In this document: positions 1 through 13,130 of the stretch, piece by piece
Numbering within the stretch: position 1 is the first letter of the stretch
Layout: each line of letters opens with the position of its first letter
Assembly (NCBI GenBank): GCA_040285825.1
Contig: JAUPSS010000011.1
Location: 693,658-757,657, forward strand
Direction: 5' to 3'
From: Eukaryota sp. TZLM1-RC
Lineage: Eukaryota > Metamonada: BaSk clade
DNA: 64,000 bases
Notes under the pieces: generated by a model
Databases searched by the model: none
What the model saw: the letters and a program-made list of their open reading frames with translations, nothing else
Told to the model about the DNA's origin: nothing
Position numbers and translations under genes: made by a program

Positions 1-75
1 ATTAACTCATAAAATGAATTAATGGACATGTATAGGTGGCACACTTTAGCGCCATCAATTTTCAGGGCTAGTTGA

Positions 76-109
<34 letters not shown>

Positions 110-949
110 ATTCCGACTTCCATGGCCACCGTCCTGCTGTCAATATCAACCAACACCTTTTCTGGGGTCTAAATGAGTGCACACTTAGGCACCTTAACAT
201 GTCTTTTGGAGCATCCCACATCGCCAGTTCTGCTTACCAAAATGGCCCACTTAGAGCTATTATTCAATTGCAACGATCACTTAAGTATCATCACAAATCT
301 TGCCCATTTAAAGTTTGAGAATAGGCTAAGGACATTGCGTCCCTAGTACCTCTAATCATTAGCTTTACCGGACAAAACTAAAACAAGCTCCAGCTATCCT
401 GGGGGGAAACTTCGAACGTAACCAGCTACTAGCCGCTTCGATGAGTCTTTCGCCCCTATACCCAAATTTGACGAGTGATTTGCACGTCAACATCGCTACG
501 GACTTCCACCAGAGTTTCCCTGGCTTCATCCTATTCAGGCATAGTTCAGCGGCTTTCGGGTCGTATCCATTCTGCTCATACTCAGATCCCTTTGCAAGGA
601 CTGGTTGAGGGTGCAGTCGAAACTTCCCCTCATAAAATTACTTTCATTTCGCCTTCAGGTTTTTACACCCTACGACTTGCAGAAGAGATACACTCCTTGG
701 TCCGTGTTTCAAGACGGGACAATTGAACCTTTATGTTGGAGTCTCGGTAAAACCGTATTCCTGATTCTTAAAAAAGAACAATTTATGAGGCTATAACACT
801 ACAATAAACCGAAGTTCATCATAGCTACCTTCCCCACAATCACTCAATTTTCAAAATCACTCCAACGCAAGACAGCCGAAGCTATCAATATCAAGTTCCA
901 ATCGCTTATCCTTTCAGTGATTTCAGGTACTTTTAACTCTCTCTTCAGA

Positions 950-980
<31 letters not shown>

Positions 981-1326
981 GAACTATCGGTCTCCTTTTA
1001 TATTTAGCTTTATGGGAAACTTACCCCACATTTAACGCTGCATTCCCAAACAGCGCGACTCTCGGAAAATCAGTAGTGAATCAATTACTTCGATGTCATT
1101 TACAGGATTTTCACCTTCCATGATACCCTTTTCCAAAGGACTTATACATCGAGAACCGAATACTGGTTTCCATAGACTACAACTCTTCACAATCTAAAGA
1201 TCATAAAGATTCAGTCTTGAGCTTTTTTCCTGTTCGCTCGCCGCTACTAAGGAAATCATAGTTATTTTCTTTTCCTCCCCTTATTGATATGCTTAAGTCC
1301 AGGGGGTGATCTTACTTGAAATCAGG
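1..1326 (-). rRNA. Large-subunit (28S-like) rRNA, 5' part
   Basis: This is the first ~1.3 kb of the nuclear LSU rRNA gene, read on the minus strand and cut by the left edge of the window. The 5' end is placed where the minus strand reads ACCTGATTTCAAGTAAGATC, followed by the conserved GGACTTAAGCATATCAATAAG and the AGTAGCGGCGAGCGAACAGG block. Further in, recognisable LSU segments continue to position 1, so no intron or insertion is evident in this part. It is the last gene of the SSU-ITS1-5.8S-ITS2-LSU unit. Short ORFs on the plus strand here are fortuitous. Confidence 0.96.
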
Positions 1327-1495
1327 TCGAAATGATGTCTAAAAGACAATATATGAAAGAGATGAGTCGTCAATTAATGTAAAAGTTGCCTTCAACAATA
1401 AATGTTGACAAAAGTCAATCATATATTTGATTATTTAAGAAAAGAAGTAACCTTCAATTCCAATTATCCGAAATGGAAAAATAAAAGACGACGCT
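1327..1495 (-). other. ITS2
   Basis: AT-rich spacer of roughly 170 bases between the 3' end of 5.8S and the 5' end of LSU. It is defined only by its flanks, so its boundaries are accurate to perhaps 10 bases. It is transcribed with the rRNA precursor and removed. Confidence 0.85.
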
Positions 1496-1650
1496 GATTC
1501 AAGTATAGTTCAATAAAGCCGAAGCTCTAAAGAACTACCATTTGCGTTCAAAGTTTCGATGATTCACAGATTCTGCAATTCACATTACGTATCGCAATTC
1601 GCTGCGTTCTTCATCGATAAAGGAGCCGAGACATCCATCACTGAAAGTTG
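1496..1650 (-). rRNA. 5.8S rRNA
   Basis: The minus strand starts AACTTTCAGTGATGGATGTC and then carries the near-universal GATGAAGAACGCAGCGAA, GTGAATTGCAGAATC and CATCGAAACTTTGAACGCA blocks. The length is about 155 nt, as expected. The 3' end is set by length and is approximate. Confidence 0.96.
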
Positions 1651-1749
1651 GATGTTTCATAGAAACTATTAGTTTTTATAATAAAAAGGGTTGGTTCGGT
1701 ATTAGGTTTCAGTTAAAGTGAAACTTGGCAAGCCAAGCTCACAAACGAC
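1651..1749 (-). other. ITS1
   Basis: Spacer of about 100 bases between the SSU 3' end and the 5.8S 5' end. It is short for an ITS1. No tRNA or other RNA gene was seen in it. Confidence 0.85.
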
Positions 1750-1888
1750 AATGATCCATCCGCAGGTTCACCTACGGATACCTTGTTACGACTTCTCCTT
1801 CCTCTAGATGCAAAGATTCACTGAATTTTCCCAACAAGTCTTGCTTTGCAGCTTAACCCATTGAGTCCAAACATTTCACCTCAACATC

Positions 1889-1934
<46 letters not shown>

Positions 1935-2384
1935 TTCAGCGCATGCTGATGACATGCACTTACAAGTTATTCCTCGTTCAAGACCCATAATTGCAAGGAT
2001 CTATCCCAGTCAAGATAGGTATTCACAAGATTACCCAAACCTTTCGGTTAAGGACAAACTCGTTGTACCTACCATTGTAGCGCGCGTGCGGCCCAGAACA
2101 TCTAAGGGCATCACAGACCTGTTATTGCCTAAACCTTCCTCTGTGTAAAAACCACAGCAGTCTCGCTAAGAAGTTCAAACTATCCGAAAATAGAATAAAA
2201 CTAGTTAGCAATTTAGATCTCGTTCGTTATCGGAATTAACCAGACAAATCACTCCACCAACTAAGAACGGCCATGCGCCACTAACCGTAAGATCATGAAA
2301 GAGCTATCAATCTGTCAATCCTTATCACGTCTGGACCTGGTAAGTTTCTCCGTGTTGAGTCAGATTAAGCCGCAGGCTCCACAA

Positions 2385-2443
<59 letters not shown>

Positions 2444-3531
2444 TTACCCAAGAACTTATGGTTTCCCATAAGGTGCTAATAGGGTCGTATTTAACGCCTA
2501 CTAATCCCTAGTCGGCATAGTTTATGGTTGAGACTACGACGGTGTCTAATCGTCTTCGATCCCCCAACTTTCGACCTTGATTAATGAGAACATCTTTGGC
2601 AAATGCTTTCGCAGTAGTTAGTCATCCGGCAATCCAAGAATTTCACCTCTGACACCGGAGTACTAATGCCCCCAACTGTCCCTTTTAATCATTACTCTAG
2701 TTCTCAAAACCAATAAAACAGAACCAAAGTCCTATTCTATTATTCCATGCTAAGTTATTCAATTGCATAAAGCCTGCTTTGAACACTCTAATTTTTTCAA
2801 AGTAAACGGTCTGAATTCAATAGCCACCGCCGAAGCAAATGACTAGTGTCCTCAGACAGAAGAATCTGTTTACCAACAGGAAAACCTGAAGATACGCAAA
2901 TTCTGAGATTCAACTACGGACGATTTAAACGCAGCAATTTTAAGATACACTACTAGAGCTGGAATTACCGCGGCTGCTGGCACCAGACTTGCCCTCTAGT
3001 AGCTCCTCGTTAAAGGTTTTAAGTTGTACTCATTCCAATTACGAACTCAAAAGAGCCCAGTATTGTTATTTTTTTTCACTACCTCCTCGTAATGAGATTG
3101 GGTAATTTTCGCGCCTGCTGCCTTCCTTGGATGTGGTAGCCATTTCTCAGGCTCCCTCTCCGGAATCAAACCCTAATTCCCCGTTACCCGTCATCACCAT
3201 CGTAAGCCACTACCTTACGATTTAGTTGATAGGGCAGTGATTTAAATGATATGTCGCTGTCCGAAGACATGCGATCAGCATAGTTATTATGATTCACCAA
3301 AGACCTGTTGCCAGGATTGGTTTTGTATCTAATAAATGCATACTTCAATAGAAGTATTTGCTGCATGTATTAGCTCTAGAATTACCACGGTTATCCAAGT
3401 AGTAAGTACTATCAAATAAATTATCACTGATTTAATGAGCCATTCGCTGTTTCGGAGAAAACTCCTGAACTTAGACATGCATGGCTTAATCTTTGAGACA
3501 AGCATATGCCTACTGGCAGGATCAACCAGGT
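1750..3531 (-). rRNA. Small-subunit (18S-like) rRNA, complete
   Basis: Complete SSU gene of about 1.78 kb on the minus strand. The 5' end reads ACCTGGTTGATCCTGCCAGT and the 3' end reads GTAGGTGAACCTGCGGATGG followed by ATCATT. Internal universal segments are visible, such as the CAGCAGCCGCGGTAATTCCA region near 2960 and the conserved AAACTTAAAGGAATTGACGG region near 2400. The length is ordinary for a eukaryote without large expansion segments. A 257-base piece of this gene (about 2716-2971) recurs at 57259-57516. Plus-strand ORFs here are shadows. Confidence 0.97.
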
Positions 3532-4085
3532 ATCAACAATAAAACATTCCGATTAAAAAACCAGAAAAGTTCATAAATGTTACCTTTTGTGAAATCAATC
3601 AAATATGATTGTATCAATGTTGATCATTTGTGCTTTCCATAAAGATCCATTACATCCTGATAAATGTAATCAAATCTTATTGATGTGTCAATTTAAATTT
3701 TCAATCAAAAATGATTTCCCATAAAATTCGACACGTGTAGTAAAATTTAATGTTTCCATTAAGGCTTACATACAACACCAAAATTTTGTTCAACATGAAC
3801 AATTGAGCTGTTTTCACATTTTCATAAATTATTTAAAAACAATCAATTGAAAATGATCAAATAGCAAGTACTTTCCGAAATGGGATAAAAAAATGAAAAT
3901 TTCTTTCATTTCCTGACCCCCATTTCACGTTTCGCCATTTTTTGTGGTCTGATCTCATTTGGATGATTTTGAATCAATTTGTATAAAACAAAGAACCTTT
4001 TTGTAAAATCCACAATTTTAGACCATAATGGTCATCACTGTGAAACAACACCAGCAAATGCTGTAACTAGAAATCTTTGATTCGT
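3532..4085 (-). other. rDNA upstream spacer / 5' external transcribed spacer
   Basis: About 550 bases of AT-rich, non-R1 sequence directly upstream of the SSU 5' end. It should contain the 5' ETS and possibly the RNA polymerase I promoter. No promoter motif can be assigned because these are not conserved between lineages. R1 similarity begins near 4086, so R1 units directly adjoin the rDNA. Confidence 0.6.
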
Positions 4086-4089
4086 GTTT

Positions 4090-4700
4090 ATACAAAAAAC
4101 AGGACAACAGAACCAAAATCTATTGGATAATGGGTTGGTAAAATTCCAATGTCAAAATTGGAAAATCTGAAGTTTGAAACCAGACCCAAAATCTGATCTT
4201 CCAACCTGAGCAACCTTCTGCGGTTTTTCTCATTTCCGTACTCCGACTTTGGGATGCGTCTGTAACTTCAAACACATTATACTCTTAGTGCCATGATTCT
4301 TGGGGGCAGAAGGGTAGGCATCACAATTGCCATCAGTGCAGCAGCCTTGCCTAGCGCATTTTGGATTTCTATTCCGTAAATCTTGTACCTATCGGTTATT
4401 GTAAGTGTATCGTTTGACTCAATCACTCTTTTGATCTCAATTGTTCATGGATTGGCTTGATGTCTTCACCGTTGTAGTTTCTTCTTGATGAAGACCTTTT
4501 CGTAATAAAGTTTCCCTGGACAGTATTCTTTTCAGTACATACATCATCTTTTCTGCCAACACTATTGTTTTCAAGATTGCCATTGAAACAGAATACATAA
4601 ATCGTTTCTTCATGTATCAAACCTGCCTTGTATCACTTGTGCATAAGCATGTTTTCACAGAAAGTGTGAAAACACAATAACATTCAACAGCGTTTGAAAC
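4090..4700 (-). repeat. R1 core copy 1
   Basis: First core next to the rDNA spacer. It includes the hairpin TTCCAAT-N6-ATTGGAA (here on the minus strand near 4150) and the 65-codon frame at 4423-4620. The start is diverged from the other cores. Confidence 0.8.
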
Positions 4701-6070
4701 ACTCATATGGATATTACAATTCAAAGATTTATTGTCACGTGTGGAGTCTTTTTGTCATATAAGAAATGGGGATTTCAAATGAAAACTATGCCAAATTGTT
4801 TTAGCTTTTTTGGTGCAGTATTTTTGATCAATAGAGAATCTAGTTTCGTGTACTGATTTTGCAATAAAAGTGTTTGTTGAATTTATGAAATTTCAAAATT
4901 ATTTTTTATTTAGGTTTAATAAAAAAGAAAAACTTCTTTATCAATGTAAAAGTTCACGCAACAATGTTTTTTACACCAAAAATGTGATTAAGAACACATA
5001 CTGTATTTATAAACTTGAAAATTTCTCTTATAAAATGCGCCATTCGTTTCCATTTTTTCAAAGGCAAGATAACCATGTATAAATTGTCGCAAATGTTGCA
5101 AAAAGATTATGAACAAAGGAATTCAAATCAAATGAATGACATGAACATTGGTTTTAATGATGTATAAAGCTCATAAATTTTGAAAAAGATACTGACCTAA
5201 TCAAAAGAATGATAATCGTGCAGAAAATAGCGTTACCGTTGCCATATACAAACGATCACCTTTTGATTCAAATCAAACAAACGATATCTGTTTCTAGAAT
5301 ACATTTAAAATGAAAGTGAAATTGTAAATTTTTTTGGAATTTATTTTTTTGTTTCTGTCAAATAACAAAAGTAAAATAATTTTTCTTTATCAATGTAAAA
5401 GTTCATGCAACAATGTTTTTTTACACCAAAAATGTGATCAAAAACACATGCTGTATTTATAAACTTGAAAACTTCTCATGTGAAATGCGCCATTCGTTTC
5501 CATTTTTTCAAAGGCAAGATAACCATGTATAAATTGTCGCAAATGTTGTAAAAAGATTAACAACAAAGGAATTCAAAACAAATGAATGACATGAACATTG
5601 GTTTTAATGATCTATAAAGTTCATAAATTTTGAAAAAGATACTGACCTAATGAAAAGAATGATAATCGTGCAGAAAATAGCGTTACCGTTGCCATATACA
5701 AACGATAACCTTTTGATTCAAGTCAAACAAACGATATCTGTTTCTAGAATACAATCAAAATGAAACTGAAACTGTAAAAAAAATTGGAATTTATTTTTTG
5801 TTTTCTGTCAAATAACAAAAGTAAAATAATTTTTCTTTATCAATGTAAAAGTTCATGCAACAATGTTTTTTTACACCAAAAATGTGATCAAGAACACATG
5901 CTGTATTTATAAACTTGAAAACTTCTCATGTGAAATGCGCCATTCGTTTCCATTTTTTCAAAGGCAAGATAACCATGTATAAATTGTCGCAAATGTTGTA
6001 AAAAGATTAACAACAAAGGAATTCAAAACAAATGAATGACATGAACATTGGTTTTAATGATGTATAAAGC
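4700..6070 (-). repeat. Three 450-bp R1 subrepeats
   Basis: The landmark CAATGTAAAA recurs at 4941, 5391 and 5841, exactly 450 bases apart. Each subrepeat contains ATGCGCCATTCGTTTC and GCGTTACCGTTGCCATATAC blocks. No gene is supported. Confidence 0.88.
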
Positions 6071-6700
6071 TCAAAATTTTGAAAGAAATACTAATCTAAT
6101 CAAAAGAATGATAATCGTACAGAAATTAGCGTTACCGTTGCCATATACAAACACATGCAGAAAACAGGAAAGCAAAACCAAAATTAATTGCATTAAGGGT
6201 TGGTAAAATTCCAATGTCAAAATTGGAAAATCTGAAGTTTGAAACCAGACCCAAAATCTGATCTTCCAACCTGAGCAACCTTCTGCGGTTTTTCTCATTT
6301 CCGTACTCCGACTTTGGGATGCGTCTGTAACTTTAAACACATTATACTCTTAGTGCCATGATTCTTCGGGGCAGAAGGGTAGGCATCACGATTGCCATCA
6401 GTGCAGCAGCCTTGCCTAGCGCATTTTGGATTTCTATTCCGTAAATCTTTTACCTATCGGTTATTGTCAGTGTTTCGTTTGACTCAATCACTCTTTTGAT
6501 CTCAATTGTTCATGGATTGGCTTGATGTCTTCACCGTTGTACTTTCTTTTTGATGAAGACTCTATCATAATAAAGTTTTCCTGGACAGTATTCTTTTCAG
6601 TACATACATCATCTTTTCTGCCAACACTATTGTTTTCAAGATTGCCATTGAAACAGAATACATAAATCATTTCTTCATGTATCAAACCTGCCTTGTATCA
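6071..6700 (-). repeat. R1 core copy 2
   Basis: Full core with the hairpin near 6210. It is followed, in plus-strand order, by two subrepeats (landmarks at 7009 and 7458) running to 7687. Confidence 0.85.
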
Positions 6701-7687
6701 CTTGTGCATAAGCATGTTTTCACAGAAATTGTGAAAACACAATAACATTCAACAGCGTTTGAAACACTCATATGGATATTACAATTCAAAGATTTATTGT
6801 CAAGTGTGGAGTTTTTTTGTCATATAAGAAATGGGGATTTCAAATGAAAACTATGACAAATTGTTTTAGCTTTTTTGGTGCAGTACTTTTGATCAATAGA
6901 GCATCTAGTTTCGTGTACTGATTTTGCAAGAAAAGTGTTTGTTGAATTTATGAAATTTTAAACTTATTTTTTATTTATGTTTAATAAAAAAAAGAAAAAC
7001 TTCTTTATCAATGTAAAAGCTCACGCAACAATGTTTTTTTACACCAAAAATGTGATCAAGAACACATGTTGTATTTATAAACTTGAAAACTTCTCTTGTA
7101 AAATGCGCCATTCGTTTCCATTTTTTCAAAGGCAAGATAACCATGTATAAATTGTCGCAAATGTTGCAAAAAGATTATCAACAAAGGAATTCAAATCAAA
7201 TGAATGACATGAACATTGGTTTTAATGATCTATAAAGTTCATAAATTTTGAAAAAGATACTGACCTAATGAAAAGAATGATAATCGTGCAGAAAATAGCG
7301 TTACCGTTGCCATATACAAACGATAACCTTTTGATTCAAGTCAAACAAACGATATCTGTTTCTAGAATACAATCAAAATGAAACTGAAACTGTAAAAAAA
7401 TTGGAATTTATTTTTTGTTTTCTGTCAAATAACAAAAGTAAAATAATTTTTCTTTATCAATGTAAAAGTTCATGCAACAATGTTTTTTTACACCAAAAAT
7501 GTGATCAAGAACACATGCTGTATTTATAAACTTGAAAACTTCTCATGTGAAATGCGCCATTCGTTTCCATTTTTTCAAAGGCAAGACAACCATGTATAAA
7601 TTGTCGCAAATGTTGTAAAAAGATTAACAACAAAGGAATTCAAAACAAATGAATGACATGAACATTGGTTTTAATGATGTATAAAGC

Positions 7688-8320
7688 TCAAAATTTTGAA
7701 AGAAATACTAATCTAATCAAAAGAATGATAATCGTACAGAAATTAGCGTTACCGTTGCCATATACAAACACATGCAGAAAACAGGAAAGCAAAACCAAAA
7801 TTAATTGCATTAAGGGTTGGTAAAATTCCAATGTCAAAATTGGAAAATCTGAAGTTTGAAACCAGACCCAAAATCTGATCTTCCAACCTGAGCAACCTTC
7901 TGCGGTTTTTCTCATTTCCGTACTCCGACTTTGGGATGCGTCTGTAACTTCAAACACATTATACTCTTAGTGCCATGATTCTTGGGGGCAGAAGGGTAGG
8001 CATCACAATTGCCATCAGTGCAGCAGCCTTGCCTAGCGCATTTTGGATTTCTATTCCGTAAATCTTGTACCTATCGGTTATTGTAAGTGTATCGTTTGAC
8101 TCAATCACTCTTTTGATCTCAATTGTTCATGGATTGGCTTGATGTCTTCACCGTTGTAGTTTCTTCTTGATGAAGACCTTTTCGTAATAAAGTTTCCCTG
8201 GACAGTATTCTTTTCAGTACATACATCATCTTTTCTGCCAACACTATTGTTTTCAAGATTGCCATTGAAACAGAATACATAAATCGTTTCTTCATGTATC
8301 AAACCTGCCTTGTATCACTT
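7688..8320 (-). repeat. R1 core copy 3
   Basis: Full core, nearly identical to copy 2. It is followed by a single 450-bp subrepeat (landmark at about 8626) up to 8854, giving the shortest unit (1167 bases). Confidence 0.85.
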
Positions 8321-8854
8321 GTGCATAAGCATGTTTTCACAGAAAGTGTGAAAACACAATAACATTCAACAGCGTTTGAAACACTCATATGGATATTACA
8401 ATTCAAAGATTTATTGTCACGTGTGGAGTCTTTTTGTCATATAAGAAATGGGGATTTCAAATGAAAACTATGCCAAATTGTTTTAGCTTTTTTGGTGCAG
8501 TATTTTTGATCAATAGAGAATCTAGTTTCGTGTACTGATTTTGCAATAAAAGTGTTTGTTGAATTTATGAAATTTCAAAATTATTTTTTATTTAGGTTTA
8601 ATAAAAAAAGAAAAACTTCTTTATCAATGTAAAAGTTCATGCAACAATGTTTTTTTACACCAAAAATGTGATCAAGAACACATGCTGTATTTATAAACTT
8701 GAAAACTTCTCATGTGAAATGCGCCATTCGTTTCCATTTTTTCAAAGGCAAGACAACCATGTATAAATTGTCGCAAATGTTGTAAAAAGATTAACAACAA
8801 AGGAATTCAAAACAAATGAATGACATGAACATTGGTTTTAATGATGTATAAAGC

Positions 8855-9438
8855 TCAAAATTTTGAAAGAAATACTAATCTAATCAAAAGAATGATAATC
8901 GTACAGAAATTAGCGTTACCGTTGCCATATACAAACACATGCAGAAAACAGGAAAGCAAAACCAAAATTAATTGCATTAAGGGTTGGTAAAATTCCAATG
9001 TCAAAATTGGAAAATCTGAAGTTTGAAACCAGACCCAAAATCTGATCTTCCAACCTGAGCAACCTTCTGCGGTTTTTCTCATTTCCGTACTCCGACTTTG
9101 GGATGCGTCTGTAACTTCAAACACATTATACTCTTAGTGCCATGATTCTTGGGGGCAGAAGGGTAGGCATCACAATTGCCATCAGTGCAGCAGCCTTGCC
9201 TAGCGCATTTTGGATTTCTATTCCGTAAATCTTGTACCTATCGGTTATTGTAAGTGTATCGTTTGACTCAATCACTCTTTTGATCTCAATTGTTCATGGA
9301 TTGGCTTGATGTCTTCACCGTTGTAGTTTCTTCTTGATGAAGACCTTTTCGTAATAAAGTTTCCCTGGACAGTATTCTTTTCAGTACATACATCATCTTT
9401 TCTGCCAACACTATTGTTTTCAAGATTGCCATTGAAAC
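8855..9438 (-). repeat. R1 core copy 4, first part (split by C1)
   Basis: Core interrupted by retroelement C1. The target-site duplication TGCCATTGAAAC lies at 9427-9438 and again at 10558-10569, after which the core resumes to about 10690. Confidence 0.88.
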
Positions 9439-10557
9439 TTAGTAGTATTAATTTATTGAATTTGCACACTTGATTAAATTAAATCATAACTAATGGGACG
9501 ACTATCATTAAACCAAGATTTCCTCTACAAAATCTTGATTTGCTTGCTGTCTAGCTAAAGCTTCTCTAATTCGATTGAAAAACCGCGGTAATCTATTAAT
9601 AATGGCAAATTGAATCCGTGAACGCCATAAAAAAATATCAAATCTTTTCATTGTTTTTTCTTTCACCATTTTTTGGAAGTCATCCAAAAAAGTTTCTGCT
9701 TCAACTGATAATCTTCCATTTATCGAAAATGGAAAAGCAATAAAAACCAGCTGTGTATTTCTATCGATATTTGCATCTTCAATTTCTTTATCATATTTTC
9801 TATGTTTTTCTTTTGCTTTAAAATCCAGAGCAGCCACAGGATTAAGTTTTCTTCTGTGAACCAAAGTATCGTTTGCAACATTACATGAGACAAAGTCAAC
9901 AATAGCTTCAGAATTATCAATCCAATCACAGTATACATCACCTCTATCATCAGAACCAAAATTATTCAGAGAAAGTGTTTCTTTCAGCAGGGGCTCTTTG
10001 ATACACGATATCCTTGCAGTTTGTGCCATATTGAAAACAGTGTCTCTAACAGCATCATGTAATGAAGAACGATAAGTTATCAATTTAGAGCAATTTAGAG
10101 CATGGCGCAAAGTGAGTTGAGGTGAATTCGAACAAATACATTTTTCTTTTGATAATAATTGGTTAATGGGGATGTTCAAATATAATCTCATTTTTGTTAC
10201 AAATGCTTCATTAGTAGCACACAATCCAAATCTTCGTGGTACAATGGTTACAAAAAGTGAAGAATCTGACACCTTGTTTTCACAAACACCCTTTTCCAAT
10301 AACAATGAGTGAAGATCTTGATTTAAAACAGCCGAGCTGCAAATATTATTATAAAGATCTTTTTCATACATTCCAGTCAATCTTTTCTGTAATGTTCGAA
10401 GAGTGTACTTCAAATTTAAAACACTTTTTTCTGGAATATTGCCATTGAATGATTGGGGAAAACATCGACCCCATTTTTCTACATCAATTCTTGAAATTTC
10501 TTCATTTAATGCAAAAACAGTGGAACTTTGCGTTGTCATCAATAAATCTTCCCAATC
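9439..10557 (-). pseudogene. Retrotransposon C1: C-terminal CCHC/RLE region, 5'-truncated
   Basis: A 1119-bp non-LTR retrotransposon fragment on the minus strand, flanked by the exact 12-bp duplication TGCCATTGAAAC. Coding runs from 10557 to a stop at 9508 without a break. The ORF can be read upstream into R1, where it picks up a fortuitous ATG at 10593. The reverse transcriptase domain is missing. What remains is the C-terminal region, a Cys/His knuckle CICSNSPQLTLRHALNC (C-x-C-x9-H-x3-C), and a restriction-like endonuclease motif RGD-x13-D, followed by a lysine-rich KAKEKHRKYD segment. In the R2-like RLE class this domain nicks the target to prime cDNA synthesis. The 3' tail is AATAAATTAATACTACTAA on the coding strand, not poly(A). 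It is close to C2 (49929-51747). The truncation makes it a dead copy. Confidence 0.85.
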
Positions 10558-10689
10558 TGCCATTGAAACAGAATACATAAATCGTTTCTTCATGTATCAA
10601 ACCTGCCTTGTATCACTTGTGCATAAGCATGTTTTCACAGAAAGTGTGAAAACACAATAACATTCAACAGCGTTTGAAACACTCATATG

Positions 10690-12502
10690 GATATTACAAT
10701 TCAAAGATTTATTGTCACGTGTGGAGTCTTTTTGTCATATAAGAAATGGGGATTTCAAATGAAAACTATGCCAAATTGTTTTAGCTTTTTTGGTGCAGTA
10801 TTTTTGATCAATAGAGAATCTAGTTTCGTGTACTGATTTTGCAATAAAAGTGTTTGTTGAATTTATGAAATTTCAAAATTATTTTTTATTTAGGTTTAAT
10901 AAAAAAAGAAAAACTTCTTTATCAATGTAAAAGTTCACGCAACAATGTTTTTTTACACCAAAAATGTGATTAAGAACACATACTGTATTTATAAACTTGA
11001 AAATTTCTCTTATAAAATGCGCCATTCGTTTCCATTTTTTCAAAGGCAAGATAACCATGTATAAATTGTCGCAAATGTTGCAAAAAGATTATCAACAAAG
11101 GAATTCAAATCAAATGAATGACATGAACATTGGTTTTAATGATGTATAAAGCTCATAAATTTTGAAAAAGATACTGACCTAATCAAAAGAATGATAATCG
11201 TGCAGAAAATAGCGTTACCGTTGCCATATACAAACGATCACCTTTTGATTCAAATCAAACAAACGATATCTGTTTCTAGAATACATTTAAAATGAAAGTG
11301 AAATTGTAAATTTTTTTGGAATTTATTTTTTTGTTTCTGTCAAATAACAAAAGTAAAATAATTTTTCTTTATCAATGTAAAAGTTCATGCAACAATGTTT
11401 TTTTACACCAAAAATGTGATCAAAAACACATGCTGTATTTATAAACTTGAAAACTTCTCATGTGAAATGCGCCATTCGTTTCCATTTTTTCAAAGGCAAG
11501 ATAACCATGTATAAATTGTCGCAAATGTTGCAAAAAGATTATCAACAAAGGAATTCAAATCAAATGAATGACATGAACATTGGTTTTAATGATCTATAAA
11601 GTTCATAAATTTTGAAAAAGATACTGACCTAATGAAAAGAATGATAATCGTGCAGAAAATAGCGTTACCGTTGCCATATACAAACGATAACCTTTTGATT
11701 CAAGTCAAACAAACGATATCTGTTTCTAGAATACAATCAAAATGAAACTGAAACTGTAAAAAAAATTGGAATTTATTTTTTTGTTTCTGTCAAATAACAA
11801 AAGTAAAATAATTTTTCTTTATCAATGTAAAAGTTCATGCAACAATGTTTTTTTACACCAAAAATGTGATCAAAAACACATGCTGTATTTATAAACTTGA
11901 AAACTTCTCATGTGAAATGCGCCATTCGTTTCCATTTTTTCAAAGGCAAGATAACCATGTATAAATTGTCGCAAATGTTGCAAAAAGATTATCAACAAAG
12001 GAATTCAAATCAAATGAATGACATGAACATTGGTTTTAATGATCTATAAAGTTCATAAATTTTGAAAAAGATACTGACCTAATGAAAAGAATGATAATCG
12101 TGCAGAAAATAGCGTTACCGTTGCCATATACAAACGATAACCTTTTGATTCAAGTCAAACAAACGATATCTGTTTCTAGAATACAATCAAAATGAAACTG
12201 AAACTGTAAAAAAAATTGGAATTTATTTTTTGTTTTCTGTCAAATAACAAAAGTAAAATAATTTTTCTTTATCAATGTAAAAGTTCATGCAACAATGTTT
12301 TTTTACACCAAAAATGTGATCAAGAACACATGCTGTATTTATAAACTTGAAAACTTCTCATGTGAAATGCGCCATTCGTTTCCATTTTTTCAAAGGCAAG
12401 ATAACCATGTATAAATTGTCGCAAATGTTGTAAAAAGATTAACAACAAAGGAATTCAAAACAAATGAATGACATGAACATTGGTTTTAATGATGTATAAA
12501 GC
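10690..12502 (-). repeat. Four 450-bp R1 subrepeats
   Basis: The landmark recurs at 10923, 11373, 11823 and 12273, exactly 450 bases apart. This is the longest subrepeat run in the window. No gene is supported. Confidence 0.9.
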
Positions 12503-13130
12503 TCAAAATTTTGAAAGAAATACTAATCTAATCAAAAGAATGATAATCGTACAGAAATTAGCGTTACCGTTGCCATATACAAACACATGCAGAAAACAGG
12601 AAAGCAAAACCAAAATTAATTGCATTAAGGGTTGGTAAAATTCCAATGTCAAAATTGGAAAATCTGAAGTTTGAAACCAGACCCAAAATCTGATCTTCCA
12701 ACCTGAGCAACCTTCTGCGGTTTTTCTCATTTCCGTACTCCGACTTTGGGATGCGTCTGTAACTTCAAACACATTATACTCTTAGTGCCATGATTCTTGG
12801 GGGCAGAAGGGTAGGCATCACAATTGCCATCAGTGCAGCAGCCTTGCCTAGCGCATTTTGGATTTCTATTCCGTAAATCTTGTACCTATCGGTTATTGTA
12901 AGTGTATCGTTTGACTCAATCACTCTTTTGATCTCAATTGTTCATGGATTGGCTTGATGTCTTCACCGTTGTAGTTTCTTCTTGATGAAGACCTTTTCGT
13001 AATAAAGTTTCCCTGGACAGTATTCTTTTCAGTACATACATCATCTTTTCTGCCAACACTATTGTTTTCAAGATTGCCATTGAAACAGAATACATAAATC
13101 GTTTCTTCATGTATCAAACCTGCCTTGTAT
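12503..13130 (-). repeat. R1 core copy 5
   Basis: Full core, nearly identical to copies 2-4. Confidence 0.85.

Noticed and set aside
475-2148. Plus-strand ORFs of 60-100 codons over the rRNA genes
   Set aside because: They lie antisense to clear LSU and SSU rRNA and are fortuitous.
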